Positions 1-6,890 of a stretch of 11,223 nt of DNA are shown piece after piece. This DNA is from Pontiella desulfatans (GTDB lineage: Bacteria > Verrucomicrobiota > Kiritimatiellia > Kiritimatiellales > Pontiellaceae). The notes under the pieces were generated by a model. The model saw only the letters and a program-made list of their open reading frames with translations. It was not told the origin of the DNA and did not search any database. Numbering within the stretch: the first letter of the stretch is position 1; every line of letters begins with the position of its first letter. The position numbers were made by a program, and so were the translations under genes. The DNA lies in NCBI GenBank assembly GCA_029287275.1, contig JARFRL010000203.1:1-11223 (forward strand), written 5' to 3'.

Positions 1-733
1 CTCCAGACTGCCTCATGTAGCTTTTCAGGCGAGCTAAATCCAATGACGAGGCGTTTCGGCTGGTCGCGGAAATGGAAACCAGTAGCTCAGAGCCGATGGA
101 CACGCAATCAACCTCTCGATCCTCAAGCACGAGCATCCCAAAGGAGGGAGCTATATGGAGATTCCGAGCGTCCTCACCTAAGAAAACGAGTTCCGCGATC
201 AGAAGTTCACGAAAAACATCAACTCCATACCCATAGCCAGGTGATTCCAAGACCGCGGCAACCGCTTGCTTCACTCGCTCGCGGGACATGGAAGGAAGCT
301 CGCTCCATTTTCCGGTCAGTTCAACACGACCCGCGAGCGAATCGTGAGGCACCCTCGCGTACGCGAGCCGCTCCAAACCGAAGTTAACCAAGATCCCAAG
401 TCTTTTGCGCCAATACTTAAGATAGTTGATGATTTGAGCGTAATGCGCGGGATGGAAATCGGTCTTAATGTGCTTGAGCTCGAGGATGACTTTGTCATCC
501 ACCAAGAGATCCAACTCAAAACGATCAATCAATGATTCCCGACGCGTCAACTCCCCGCGCTCATGGCTGACCACGACGTGGCCCTCGTTTTTCAGCGCTT
601 CGACCAAGCTCTGATGATAATCCCACTCATCCCATCCCGGTCCCAATCCATTGTGGACCGCCATCGCGGCGCCAATGATGGAGTACGACAGCTCGGGATA
701 AATCAGGTTGGAATTGAGCGAAGGAGCGGCCAC
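1..733 (-). CDS. Two-domain GxxExxY protein (PD-(D/E)XK nuclease-like), 3' end beyond left edge
   Basis: The minus strand stays open from a GTG at 733 to the window edge (244 codons). Numbering from that GTG, residues 10-120 match the GxxExxY family: the name motif is exact (G33, E36, Y39). A PD-(D/E)XK-like core follows (D75, then E85-x-K87 in VILELKHI), then AQIINYLKYW and GILVNFG (residues 99-119). Residues 150-244 read as a second, diverged copy of the same fold, with VDC at D209, LLVSIS in place of the E-x-K strand, and ARLKSYMRQSG. The second copy therefore lacks the acidic/lysine pair. The family's function is not settled; nuclease relatedness comes from the fold, so activity is inferred. 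The start is weak. An upstream ATG in frame at about 745 is closed by the TAG at 734-736, the GTG has no good ribosome binding site, and the 5' end looks mutated relative to the duplicate at 775-894. The gene may be a pseudogene or may start internally. Confidence 0.72.
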   Translation of the reverse strand, partial: MAAPSLNSNLIYPELSYSIIGAAMAVHNGLGPGWDEWDYHQSLVEALKNEGHVVVSHERGELTRRESLIDRFELDLLVDDKVILELKHIKTDFHPAHYAQIINYLKYWRKRLGILVNFGLERLAYARVPHDSLAGRVELTGKWSELPSMSRERVKQAVAAVLESPGYGYGVDVFRELLIAELVFLGEDARNLHIAPSFGMLVLEDREVDCVSIGSELLVSISATSRNASSLDLARLKSYMRQSG

Positions 734-742
734 CTAGAAATC

Positions 743-769
743 CATTCGTTGTTTTTCCTACATTCGTTG
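743..769 (-). repeat. Junction repeat copy C (27 bp)
   Basis: Read on the minus strand, this copy has two CAACGAATG words whose ACGAATG cores start 18 bp apart, separated by TAGGAAAAA. It matches copy B (878-904), except that the ATGGAAAGC of B is AGGAAAAAC here, which destroys the ATG. It sits between the stop of the short fragment at 775 and the GxxExxY reading frame. Confidence 0.7.
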
Positions 770-774
770 TGAAT

Positions 775-894
775 TCACCCGTCAAGCAACACGTCCATCG
801 CGGCGCCAACGATCGAATAGGACAGTTCGGGATAAAGCAGGTCCGAGTTGTTGATCAGGTTCTTCATATTAGAAAAGCATTCGTTGCTTTCCAT
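775..894 (-). pseudogene. Truncated tandem duplicate of the GxxExxY gene 5' end
   Basis: An ATG at 894 opens a 39-codon frame that ends in TGA at 775-777. Its residues 19-33 (DLLYPELSYSIVGAA, ending GAAM) align with NLIYPELSYSIIGAAM near the start of the neighbouring GxxExxY protein. The similarity then stops: DVLLDG and the stop replace the VHNGLGPG stretch that leads into the diagnostic motif. The upstream leader is duplicated too, including the 27-bp repeat. A G-rich GAGGGG lies about 11 nt before the ATG, so it may still be translated. It lacks all catalytic or diagnostic residues. I read it as the remnant of a tandem duplication or of the original gene start, not as a functional protein. 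It begins only 14 nt after the stop of the prenyltransferase fusion. Confidence 0.65.
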
Positions 895-904
895 ACATTC
901 GTTG
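878..904 (-). repeat. Junction repeat copy B (27 bp)
   Basis: On the minus strand this reads CAACGAATG, TATGGAAAG, CAACGAATG: two identical 9-mers flanking a spacer that holds an ATG. It supplies the start codon and first codons (MESNE) of the short GxxExxY-like fragment. It lies 4 bp after the stop of the mqnB-ubiA fusion. Copies A (2327-2353) and C (743-769) share length and orientation. Confidence 0.72.
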
Positions 905-908
905 CCCC

Positions 909-2288
909 TCACCCGCCGAGCAGCACGACCAGCGCGCCGGCGACGCCGGCGATGGCGGAGATCGGGAAAAATCGATAGGGAATCGGCACGCTTTGCAAGT
1001 AGGCCGCGCCAAACGCCGCGCCCGAGATGATCAGGGCGATGAAGGAAAGCGGGCCGCCGGTCGCCGACCAGAGCAGGACGAGCGCCGCGAAGGCGACCAG
1101 GTGCGTGGCCGCGGCGACCAGCTGCGCGCCGGTCGAGCCGAGCGCCGCGGGAATGCTGCGGACCTTGTTGGCGCGGTCGAACTCGATGTCCAACAGCGCG
1201 TAGATAATGTCGAACCCGCTGATCCAACAAAAGGCGAAGAGCGCCAGCAGAACCAACGCGGGCGGAAACGCGATCGAGTTGGTCACGGCGACGAAGGCGC
1301 CGATCGGCGCCATCGCGAGCGCGACGCCGATGCCGTAGTGGCACAGCGGCGTGAAGCGTTTGAGCAGCGAGTAGAGCGCCAACGGAATCAACGGGAACCA
1401 GGAAAGCTTCAGCACCACGGGGCCGAGCAAGGCGCATCCGACGAAGTAGAGCGCGAGACCCGCCGCCGCGACGCCATAGCCCTGCGCCATCGAAAGCGCG
1501 CCCGAGGCCAGCTCGCGGTTTTTGGTGCGCGGATTTTTGGCGTCGATGTTCTTGTCGAGAATCCGGTTCACCGCCATGCCGAACGTCCGCGCCCCGACGC
1601 CAACCAGCGCGATCAGCAGCAGCGCCTTCAGCGAAGGCATGCCCGCCGCCCCGATCCACGCGCCCGCGAACAACAGCGGCAGACTGAAGATGGTGTGCTC
1701 GACTTTGGTGAAGGAATGAATCTTGCCCCAGAACCCCGCGGGCTCGGCCTTTGGCTCCGGTTTTTCCAGACACATGAAGACCGCGTCGGCCACGGTTTCG
1801 GAAACCGGCGCGATATGCGTTTGAATGTCCGCCTTGCCGTTGCCATCGCCAAAGTCGGTGACGCCCTTGATCAGGATGCAGGGTATGGAATGGTCCTCGC
1901 AGACGCGGGCGACGGCGTAGCCCTCCATATCGACGAGATCGCCGTATTTCGCGAGTTCCCGCTTGCGCGCCGGCTCGAAGACCGGCTCTTGCACGCTGAC
2001 CAGTTTTTTCAGCCCGACGCCGACGCCGACGTTCACCGCGGCCTTCAGTTCCTCCATGCTCACCATGGAAACGCGGTAAACCCCGCCGCGTTCGAGCCGA
2101 TTGTTCAGCGCGCCGCACACGCCCGCGTTGATGATCGAGGCGGCGCCCTTTTCAACCAGCTTCTCCGTGGCGATCCGCGCCGCCTCGAGTCCCATCTCCT
2201 CGGAGATCTCGACGATCACGCCTTCCGGCACGCCCCGATCAAGGAACGGCCGCGCCTCCATCTCCGTCGCGAATAATACACCAATCAT
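909..2288 (-). CDS. MqnB-like nucleosidase fused to UbiA/MqnP-like prenyltransferase (futalosine pathway)
   Basis: A single 459-residue frame joins two menaquinone-pathway modules. Residues 1-178 resemble the nucleosidase/phosphorylase superfamily that includes futalosine hydrolase MqnB: N-terminal VLFATEMEARPF, INAGVCGAL (53-61), VDMEGYA with E122, and GVTDFGDG with D145. These would cleave the base from (amino)futalosine. After a charged linker (about 175-190), residues 193-459 form a polytopic UbiA prenyltransferase. It has both metal-diphosphate motifs: NRILDKNID (D245, D249) with NPRTKNR, and LDIEFDRANKVRSIP (D367, D371). This half would prenylate the 1,4-dihydroxy-6-naphthoate made by MqnD, as MqnP does. 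Futalosine-specific substrates are inferred from the mqnD neighbour 55 nt upstream, since the nucleosidase half alone could be an MTA/SAH nucleosidase. The fusion should tether the soluble half to the membrane. The start is ATG 2288, preceded by purine-rich AAGAGAG. Confidence 0.88.
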   Translation of the reverse strand: MIGVLFATEMEARPFLDRGVPEGVIVEISEEMGLEAARIATEKLVEKGAASIINAGVCGALNNRLERGGVYRVSMVSMEELKAAVNVGVGVGLKKLVSVQEPVFEPARKRELAKYGDLVDMEGYAVARVCEDHSIPCILIKGVTDFGDGNGKADIQTHIAPVSETVADAVFMCLEKPEPKAEPAGFWGKIHSFTKVEHTIFSLPLLFAGAWIGAAGMPSLKALLLIALVGVGARTFGMAVNRILDKNIDAKNPRTKNRELASGALSMAQGYGVAAAGLALYFVGCALLGPVVLKLSWFPLIPLALYSLLKRFTPLCHYGIGVALAMAPIGAFVAVTNSIAFPPALVLLALFAFCWISGFDIIYALLDIEFDRANKVRSIPAALGSTGAQLVAAATHLVAFAALVLLWSATGGPLSFIALIISGAAFGAAYLQSVPIPYRFFPISAIAGVAGALVVLLGG

Positions 2289-2305
2289 ATATTTTCTCTC
2301 TTTTT

Positions 2306-2354
2306 GGCAACGAATCCGGCCGTCTCCATTCGTCGCTTTCCATTCATTCGTTGC
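2306..2354. repeat. Inverted repeat GGCAACGAAT / ATTCGTTGC around junction repeat A
   Basis: GCAACGAAT at 2307-2315 on the plus strand is the exact inverse of ATTCGTTGC at 2346-2354. It encloses a second inverse word, ATTCGTCGC. The mqnD-mqnB intergenic transcript could therefore fold into a long-loop hairpin spanning the stop of mqnD and the leader of the fusion gene. Any effect on coupling of the two genes is inference. Confidence 0.45.
2327..2353 (-). repeat. Junction repeat copy A (27 bp)
   Basis: On the minus strand this reads CAACGAATG, AATGGAAAG, CGACGAATG, the same two-word, 18-bp-period design as copies B and C. It overlaps the mqnD stop: the last codons of mqnD (Asn-Glu-TGA) are written by the repeat. 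An ATGGAAAGC follows the stop directly, as in copy B. Confidence 0.7.
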
Positions 2355-3159
2355 TGATTATTCCCGCGGCTTCGGCCAGCGCTTGGAGCTTCGCGACCGC
2401 GGCGCGGCCTTCGTCGCCCAGATCGAGCGTGAACTCGTTGACGTAGGTTTTAATGTGCTCGCGGGTCACTTCGTCGGAAAGCTCTCGGGCGTGCTTCTTC
2501 ACGTAGTCTTTCGTCGAATCGGGGTCGGCGAGCGCGGTTTGGATGGAGTGCTTGAGCGCCGCGTCGATCGCGGCGATCTTTTCCGCGCCGAGGCTCTTTT
2601 TCGCGGCGATGCAGCCGAGCGGGATCGGACACCCGGTCTCGGCCTCCCACCATTCGCCCAGATCCTGGAGGCGTTCGAAACCGCGTTCCTGATAAACGAA
2701 CCGCCCTTCGTGAATGATGACGCCCGCGTCGACCGCGCCCGATTCCACCGCGTCCATGATCTGATCGAAAGGCATGAAGATCCGGTTTTTCAAATCCGGG
2801 TTCCAGAGGCGCAGCAACAGGTGCGCGGTGGTGTGTTCCCCCGGCACGGCGATTTTTTCACACTTGTGAAGGTGTGAAACTCCGTCGTCGCCGAAACGGC
2901 CCTCTTTCGCGATCACCAACGGGCCGCATCCGCGGCCGAGCGCGGCGCCCGCGGAGAGCAGCGCGTACTTCTCCTGAACCAGCAACCACGTGTGGAACGA
3001 CAGCTTGGTGACGTCCAACTTTTCCTCGAACGCCCACTGGTTCAGCGTCTCCACATCGCGCAAGATCGGTTCGAAATCCGGGTTTTTGGCGAGTTCGCGG
3101 AAGATGAACGTGTCGTTCGGACAGGTTGAATAGCCAATATTAATAGGGTTACCGCGCAT
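2344..3159 (-). CDS. mqnD: 1,4-dihydroxy-6-naphthoate synthase MqnD
   Basis: This 271-residue protein fits the MqnA/MqnD periplasmic-binding-protein-like fold and is the usual length. MqnD converts cyclic dehypoxanthine futalosine to 1,4-dihydroxy-6-naphthoate in futalosine-type menaquinone synthesis. Visible family signatures in order: GYSTCPNDTFIF (9-20), DVETLNQWAF (35-44), DVTKLSFHTW (49-58), LGRGCGPLVIA (74-84), VPGEHTTAHLLLRL (105-118), VDAGVIIHEGRFVYQERG with the catalytic-type histidine in IHE, and LGEWWEAETGCPIPLG. This pattern identifies MqnD rather than MqnA. The start is ATG 3159, with AAGG just upstream. It is followed after 55 nt by the nucleosidase-prenyltransferase fusion, so three late steps of the pathway are encoded by two genes. 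The last codons and stop lie inside a dispersed repeat. Confidence 0.95.
   Translation of the reverse strand: MRGNPINIGYSTCPNDTFIFRELAKNPDFEPILRDVETLNQWAFEEKLDVTKLSFHTWLLVQEKYALLSAGAALGRGCGPLVIAKEGRFGDDGVSHLHKCEKIAVPGEHTTAHLLLRLWNPDLKNRIFMPFDQIMDAVESGAVDAGVIIHEGRFVYQERGFERLQDLGEWWEAETGCPIPLGCIAAKKSLGAEKIAAIDAALKHSIQTALADPDSTKDYVKKHARELSDEVTREHIKTYVNEFTLDLGDEGRAAVAKLQALAEAAGIISNE
2856..2879. repeat. Perfect 8-bp inverted repeat inside mqnD
   Basis: TTTCACAC (2856-2863) and GTGTGAAA (2872-2879) are exact inverses with an 8-bp centre, and a smaller TTCACA/TGTGAA pair nests in the left half. It encodes the SHLHKCEK stretch of MqnD. It is probably coding coincidence; a transcript hairpin is possible. 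Confidence 0.4.
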
Positions 3160-3336
3160 TCATGGGCCTTGTTGTATGGGTATAAATCGTGTAAATTGCG
3201 TACAGTTAATTAAATTTATGATTGATCCGATCATCATTGCGGTTATTATGCGCCCCATCAATTTCAAAAACCCGCGGATGGAGCACGACGATTAAAGCGC
3301 TTAATTCAAGGGTATGGAAACAAGGATTTAAGGATA
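3160..3336. promoter_or_regulatory. Divergent mqnD / cysJ intergenic region with candidate promoter and operator
   Basis: This 177-bp stretch is AT-rich against GC-rich coding flanks and separates divergently transcribed mqnD and cysJ, so promoters for both directions are expected here. For cysJ the best sigma-70-like pair is TTGATC (3222-3227), a 16-bp spacer and TATTAT (3244-3249). An 11-bp palindrome, TGATC-C-GATCA (3223-3233), overlaps that -35 element and is set within ATGAT/ATCAT flanks, as an operator could be. For mqnD no convincing -35/-10 pair stands out. Two AAGGAT words lie just before the cysJ ATG and serve as its ribosome binding site. No riboswitch was recognised. Assignments rest on motif reading only. 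Confidence 0.45.
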
Positions 3337-5139
3337 ATGTCAACACAACCCACACCACTCGGCACCGCGGGGCTCGACGCCCAGCTCGTCGGTCAGCTCA
3401 ACGCGCTGGCCTCCACTCTGACGCCCGGGCAACTCGCCTGGGTCGGCGGCTACTTCACCGGACTCAGCGCCCAAGGCGCCGGCGCGGCCCTGCCCGCGGC
3501 GGCGGGCGGCGGTGAAAACGCGCTGACGATTCTCTACGGTTCGCAGACCGGCCACGCGCGCTCCATCGCGGAGGAGCTCAACGAAGCGGCCTGCGAAGCC
3601 GGCGTCGCGGCCGAGCTGGTTTCCACCGGCAAGTTCAAAGAGAAAAACCTCAAGAACGTCAAACACCTGCTCTTCATCATCAGCACCCAAGGCGAAGGCG
3701 ACCCGCCCGACGACGCGCTCGGGCTGTGGGAATACCTGAACTCCACCAAAGCCCCCAAGCTGAACGATCTCCAGTTCGCGGTGCTTTCCCTGGGCGACAG
3801 CTCCTACGAGTTCTATTGCAAAACCGGCAAGGATTTCGACGCCAAGTTCGAGGAACTCGGCGGCAAACGCCTGCTCGACCGAGCCGATCTGGACGTCGAC
3901 TTCGACGACGGCGCCGAAGCGTGGATCCCGAAAGCGGTCGCGGCGATGAAGGAAATCATTCCGGAAGGCGCGGCGCCCGCGGCCTCTCCGGCGTTCGGCG
4001 CGTTCGGCGCGACCGCTCCGGCGGTTCACTACAGCCGCAAGAAGCCCTTGCGCACCCGCCTGCTCGCCTGCCAGAAGATCACCGGCCGCGATTCCGAGAA
4101 GGACATCCGCCACATCGAGATCGATCTGGAAGGTTCCGGACTGAGCTATCTGCCCGGCGACTCGCTCGGCGTCTGGTTCCAGAACGACGAGGAGCTCGTG
4201 AACGATCTGCTCGGTCTGCTGGAAATGGATCCCACGGAAACCGTGCACGTGCACGACGAGCCGAAGCCGGTGAAAGAAGCCCTGTTGGAAACGTTTGAGC
4301 TGACTCTGCTCCACCCCGCGTTCGTGACCGACTACGCGGAATTGATCGAAAACGAGGAGCTTCGGAAGATCGCGGCGGAAACCGACTCCCTGCGCGAATA
4401 CGTTGAAACCCGCCAGATCATCGACGTCGTCCGCGCCTATCCCGACGCGGTCGCGGCCGAGGCGTTCGTCGCGCTGCTGCGCAAACTGACGCCGCGGCTC
4501 TACTCCATCGCCTCGAGCCAGACCGAGGTGGAGGACGAAGTGCATCTGACGCTCGGCGTGGTGGAATACGAAGCGCACGGCCATTACCATCTTGGCGGCG
4601 CGAGCGGCTATCTCGGCCATCGCCTGAAGGAAGGCGAGGACGTGCTGATCTACGTGGAATCGAACGACAACTTCCGCCTGCCGGACGACGCGGCCAAGCC
4701 GGTCATCATGATCGGTCCGGGCACCGGCATCGCGCCGTTCCGCGCCTTCGTTCAAGAACGCGCCGCTCAAGAAGCGCCCGGCGACAACTGGCTGTTTTTC
4801 GGCAATCCGCACTTCACCGAGGATTTCCTCTACCAGACCGAATGGCAGGAGTTCCTCGAGGACGGCGCGCTGACGCGGATCGACCTCGCCTTCTCCCGCG
4901 ACCAGAAAGACAAGGTATACGTGCAGCACCGCATCGCGGAACAGGCCAACGAGATTTGGAACTGGATCCAACGCGGCGCCCACCTCTACGTCTGCGGCGA
5001 TGAAAGCCGAATGGCCCGCGACGTGCATCAGGCCCTGCTCGACGTCGTCGTCGAGAAAGGCGGACAAACCCTCGAAGAGGCCGAGGACTACCTCGTCCAG
5101 CTCCGCAAAGACGGACGCTACCAGAAAGACGTGTATTAA
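3337..5139 (+). CDS. cysJ: Assimilatory sulfite reductase (NADPH) flavoprotein alpha subunit
   Basis: At 600 residues this is almost the length of E. coli CysJ (599). It passes electrons from NADPH through FAD and FMN to the CysI hemoprotein, which reduces sulfite to sulfide in the cytoplasm. The N-terminus has the CysJ-type TPGQLAWVGGYFTGLS. A flavodoxin domain follows (about 62-205) with LYGSQTGHARS at the FMN phosphate site, STQGEGDPPDDA and LGDSSYEFYC. After an Ala/Pro linker comes the FAD module, with LPGDSLGVW and RLYSIASSQ (387-395). The NADPH module has GPGTGIAPFRAFVQER (from 460), FFGNPHFTEDFLY, AFSRDQKDKVYVQH and YVCGDESRMARDV. The C-terminus RYQKDVY is the family's usual ending, so the protein is complete. 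cysI follows 11 nt downstream, with its ribosome binding site overlapping the cysJ stop, so the two are co-translated as expected for one enzyme. Confidence 0.97.
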   Translation: MSTQPTPLGTAGLDAQLVGQLNALASTLTPGQLAWVGGYFTGLSAQGAGAALPAAAGGGENALTILYGSQTGHARSIAEELNEAACEAGVAAELVSTGKFKEKNLKNVKHLLFIISTQGEGDPPDDALGLWEYLNSTKAPKLNDLQFAVLSLGDSSYEFYCKTGKDFDAKFEELGGKRLLDRADLDVDFDDGAEAWIPKAVAAMKEIIPEGAAPAASPAFGAFGATAPAVHYSRKKPLRTRLLACQKITGRDSEKDIRHIEIDLEGSGLSYLPGDSLGVWFQNDEELVNDLLGLLEMDPTETVHVHDEPKPVKEALLETFELTLLHPAFVTDYAELIENEELRKIAAETDSLREYVETRQIIDVVRAYPDAVAAEAFVALLRKLTPRLYSIASSQTEVEDEVHLTLGVVEYEAHGHYHLGGASGYLGHRLKEGEDVLIYVESNDNFRLPDDAAKPVIMIGPGTGIAPFRAFVQERAAQEAPGDNWLFFGNPHFTEDFLYQTEWQEFLEDGALTRIDLAFSRDQKDKVYVQHRIAEQANEIWNWIQRGAHLYVCGDESRMARDVHQALLDVVVEKGGQTLEEAEDYLVQLRKDGRYQKDVY

Positions 5140-5143
5140 GGAG
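5138..5143 (+). promoter_or_regulatory. Ribosome binding site of cysI
   Basis: AAGGAG begins within the TAA stop of cysJ and lies 7 nt before the cysI ATG. It fixes the cysI start and links translation of the two subunits. Confidence 0.85.
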
Positions 5144-5150
5144 ATTTCCC

Positions 5151-6872
5151 ATGAGCGATGAAAAACAACCGACCGAAGTCGAACACATCAAAGCGCGCAG
5201 CCGCCACCTCCGCGGCACCATCGAGGAAGGCCTCGCGGACCGCGTTACGGGCGCCCTGCCCGCGGACGACACGCAGCTGACCAAGTTCCACGGATTCTAC
5301 CAGCAGGATGACCGCGACATTCGCGACGAGCGCCGGCACCAGAAACTGGAACCGCTCTACAGCTTCATGCTGCGCGCCCGCGTTCCGGGCGGCGTCATCA
5401 CGTCCGAGCAGTGGAAGGCCATCGACGCGGTTTCCCGCGAGCTGACCGGCGGCGGGCTGCGCCTGACCACGCGCCAAACCTTTCAATACCACGGCATTCT
5501 CAAACACAACGTGAAAGCGCTGATTCAAGGCATCAATCAGGCGATGATCGATTCCATCGCGGCCTGCGGCGACGTGAACCGCAACGTGCTCTGCAACACC
5601 AATCCGGTGGAGTCCGCGTTGCATGAACAGGTCTACAACGACGCGGTGGCGATCAGCCAACACCTGCTGCCGAGCACCGCGGCCTATCACGAGATCTGGC
5701 TCGACCAGGAAAAGATCGTGAATTACGAAGAGGAGAAGGAACCGATCTACGGCGACACCTACCTCCCCCGCAAGTTCAAGATCGCGGTGGCGGTTCCGCC
5801 GCACAACGACGTGGACGTGAACGGCAACGACCTCAGCTTCGTCGCGATCGTCGAAAACGGCGAGCTGTCGGGCTACGACGTGCTGGCCGGTGGCGGCATG
5901 GGCAGCACCCACAACGAGACCGACACCTATCCGCAGACCGCGAAGAGCCTCGGGTTCGTTAAACCCGCGGACATCCGCGCGGTCGCGGAAGGCGTCGTCA
6001 CCACCCAGCGCGATTTCGGCGACCGCACCAACCGCAAGCACGCCCGTCTGAAATACACGATCGACGACATGGGCGTGGAGACCTTCAAAAAGCACGTCGA
6101 GGAACGCTCCGGCGTGACCTTCGCGGACGCGAAGCCCTACGAGTTCACCATGCACTCCGACCGGTTCGGCTGGACCGAAAACGCGGACGGCACCTGGAAC
6201 CTGACGCTGTTCATCGAGCATGGACGCATCACCGACAAGGAAGGCGGCCCTCAAATGATGACCGGCCTGCTGAAGATCGCGGACGTGCATCAGGGCGACT
6301 TCCGCATGACCGCGACGCAGAATCTGATCGTGGCTCAGGTCGCGAAAGCTAAAAAGGCGGAGGTCGAGAAGCTCGCGAAGGAGTATGGCCTGCTGAAAGA
6401 AGCGAGCGTTCTGCGGCAAAACAGCATGGCTTGCGTGGCGTTTCCCACCTGCACGCTCGCGATGGCCGAGGCCGAGCGCTACCTGCCCGACCTGATCACC
6501 AAACTCGAGGCGATGGTCGACCAACATGGTCTTTCCGACCAGCCGATCGTCGTCCGCATGACCGGCTGCCCGAACGGCTGCGCGCGGCCGTTCCTCGCGG
6601 AGATCGCGTTCGTCGGCAAAGCCCCCGGCAAATACAACCTGATGCTCGGCGGCGACGGCAAAGGCACGCGCCTGAACAAAATCTACCGCGAGAACATCGG
6701 CGAAGAGGAGATCCTCGCGACGCTGGATCCGCTGATCGAGAACTACGCCAAGGAGCGAAACAAAGGCGAAGGCTTCGGCGACTACCTCGTTCGGACCGCC
6801 GTCGTTCCCGCGATCTACGACGGCCGCGACTTCCACAAGAATCCGGAAGGCTTCCTTTCCAGCGGAATTTAG
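5151..6872 (+). CDS. cysI: Assimilatory sulfite reductase (NADPH) hemoprotein beta subunit
   Basis: The 573-residue protein closely matches E. coli CysI in length (570). It carries the siroheme and 4Fe-4S cluster that reduce sulfite to sulfide with six electrons supplied by CysJ. The four cluster cysteines are present as C428-x5-C434 (CVAFPTC) and C473-x3-C477 (TGCPNGCARP). The latter also gives the cysteine shared by cluster and siroheme. Other family segments are LTTRQTFQYHGI, GDVNRNVLCNTNP, YLPRKFKIAVAVPPHNDVDV, AGGGMGSTHNE and GKYNLMLGGDGKGTRLN. The ATG follows an AAGGAG at 7-nt spacing. It is the second gene of a cysJ-cysI-cysH group. A GC hairpin begins right after its TAG stop, so readthrough into cysH may be attenuated. 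Confidence 0.97.
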   Translation: MSDEKQPTEVEHIKARSRHLRGTIEEGLADRVTGALPADDTQLTKFHGFYQQDDRDIRDERRHQKLEPLYSFMLRARVPGGVITSEQWKAIDAVSRELTGGGLRLTTRQTFQYHGILKHNVKALIQGINQAMIDSIAACGDVNRNVLCNTNPVESALHEQVYNDAVAISQHLLPSTAAYHEIWLDQEKIVNYEEEKEPIYGDTYLPRKFKIAVAVPPHNDVDVNGNDLSFVAIVENGELSGYDVLAGGGMGSTHNETDTYPQTAKSLGFVKPADIRAVAEGVVTTQRDFGDRTNRKHARLKYTIDDMGVETFKKHVEERSGVTFADAKPYEFTMHSDRFGWTENADGTWNLTLFIEHGRITDKEGGPQMMTGLLKIADVHQGDFRMTATQNLIVAQVAKAKKAEVEKLAKEYGLLKEASVLRQNSMACVAFPTCTLAMAEAERYLPDLITKLEAMVDQHGLSDQPIVVRMTGCPNGCARPFLAEIAFVGKAPGKYNLMLGGDGKGTRLNKIYRENIGEEEILATLDPLIENYAKERNKGEGFGDYLVRTAVVPAIYDGRDFHKNPEGFLSSGI

Positions 6873-6887
6873 CGGGGCGCCGCCCCG
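6873..6887 (+). terminator. GC-rich hairpin after cysI (possible attenuator)
   Basis: CGGGGC-GCC-GCCCCG is a perfect 6-bp stem with a 3-nt loop, starting at the base after the cysI stop. No T-run follows, so it is not a textbook intrinsic terminator. It may pause polymerase, protect the cysJI mRNA 3' end, or act with the inverted repeat just downstream. Confidence 0.4.
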
Positions 6888-6890
6888 GTC

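Noticed and set aside
775..2118. 447-codon minus-strand frame overlapping the mqnB-ubiA fusion
   Set aside because: Most of it is an out-of-frame reading of the fusion. Only its last 39 codons (from ATG 894) correspond to a real homologous segment.
993..2276. 427-codon open frame on the plus strand opposite the mqnB-ubiA fusion
   Set aside because: Arg/Gln/Asp/His-rich composition with no recognisable domain; it is the antisense reading of a well-supported GC-rich gene.
2242..2343. Short frame starting MESDEW directly after the mqnD stop
   Set aside because: It is about 34 codons long, runs into the start of the fusion gene, and shows no GxxExxY similarity after its repeat-encoded start; treated as part of repeat A.
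3340..5067. 575-codon open frame opposite cysJ, with a similar long frame opposite cysI (5136-6893)
   Set aside because: Both are antisense shadows produced by third-position GC bias; cysJ and cysI are unambiguous by motif and length.
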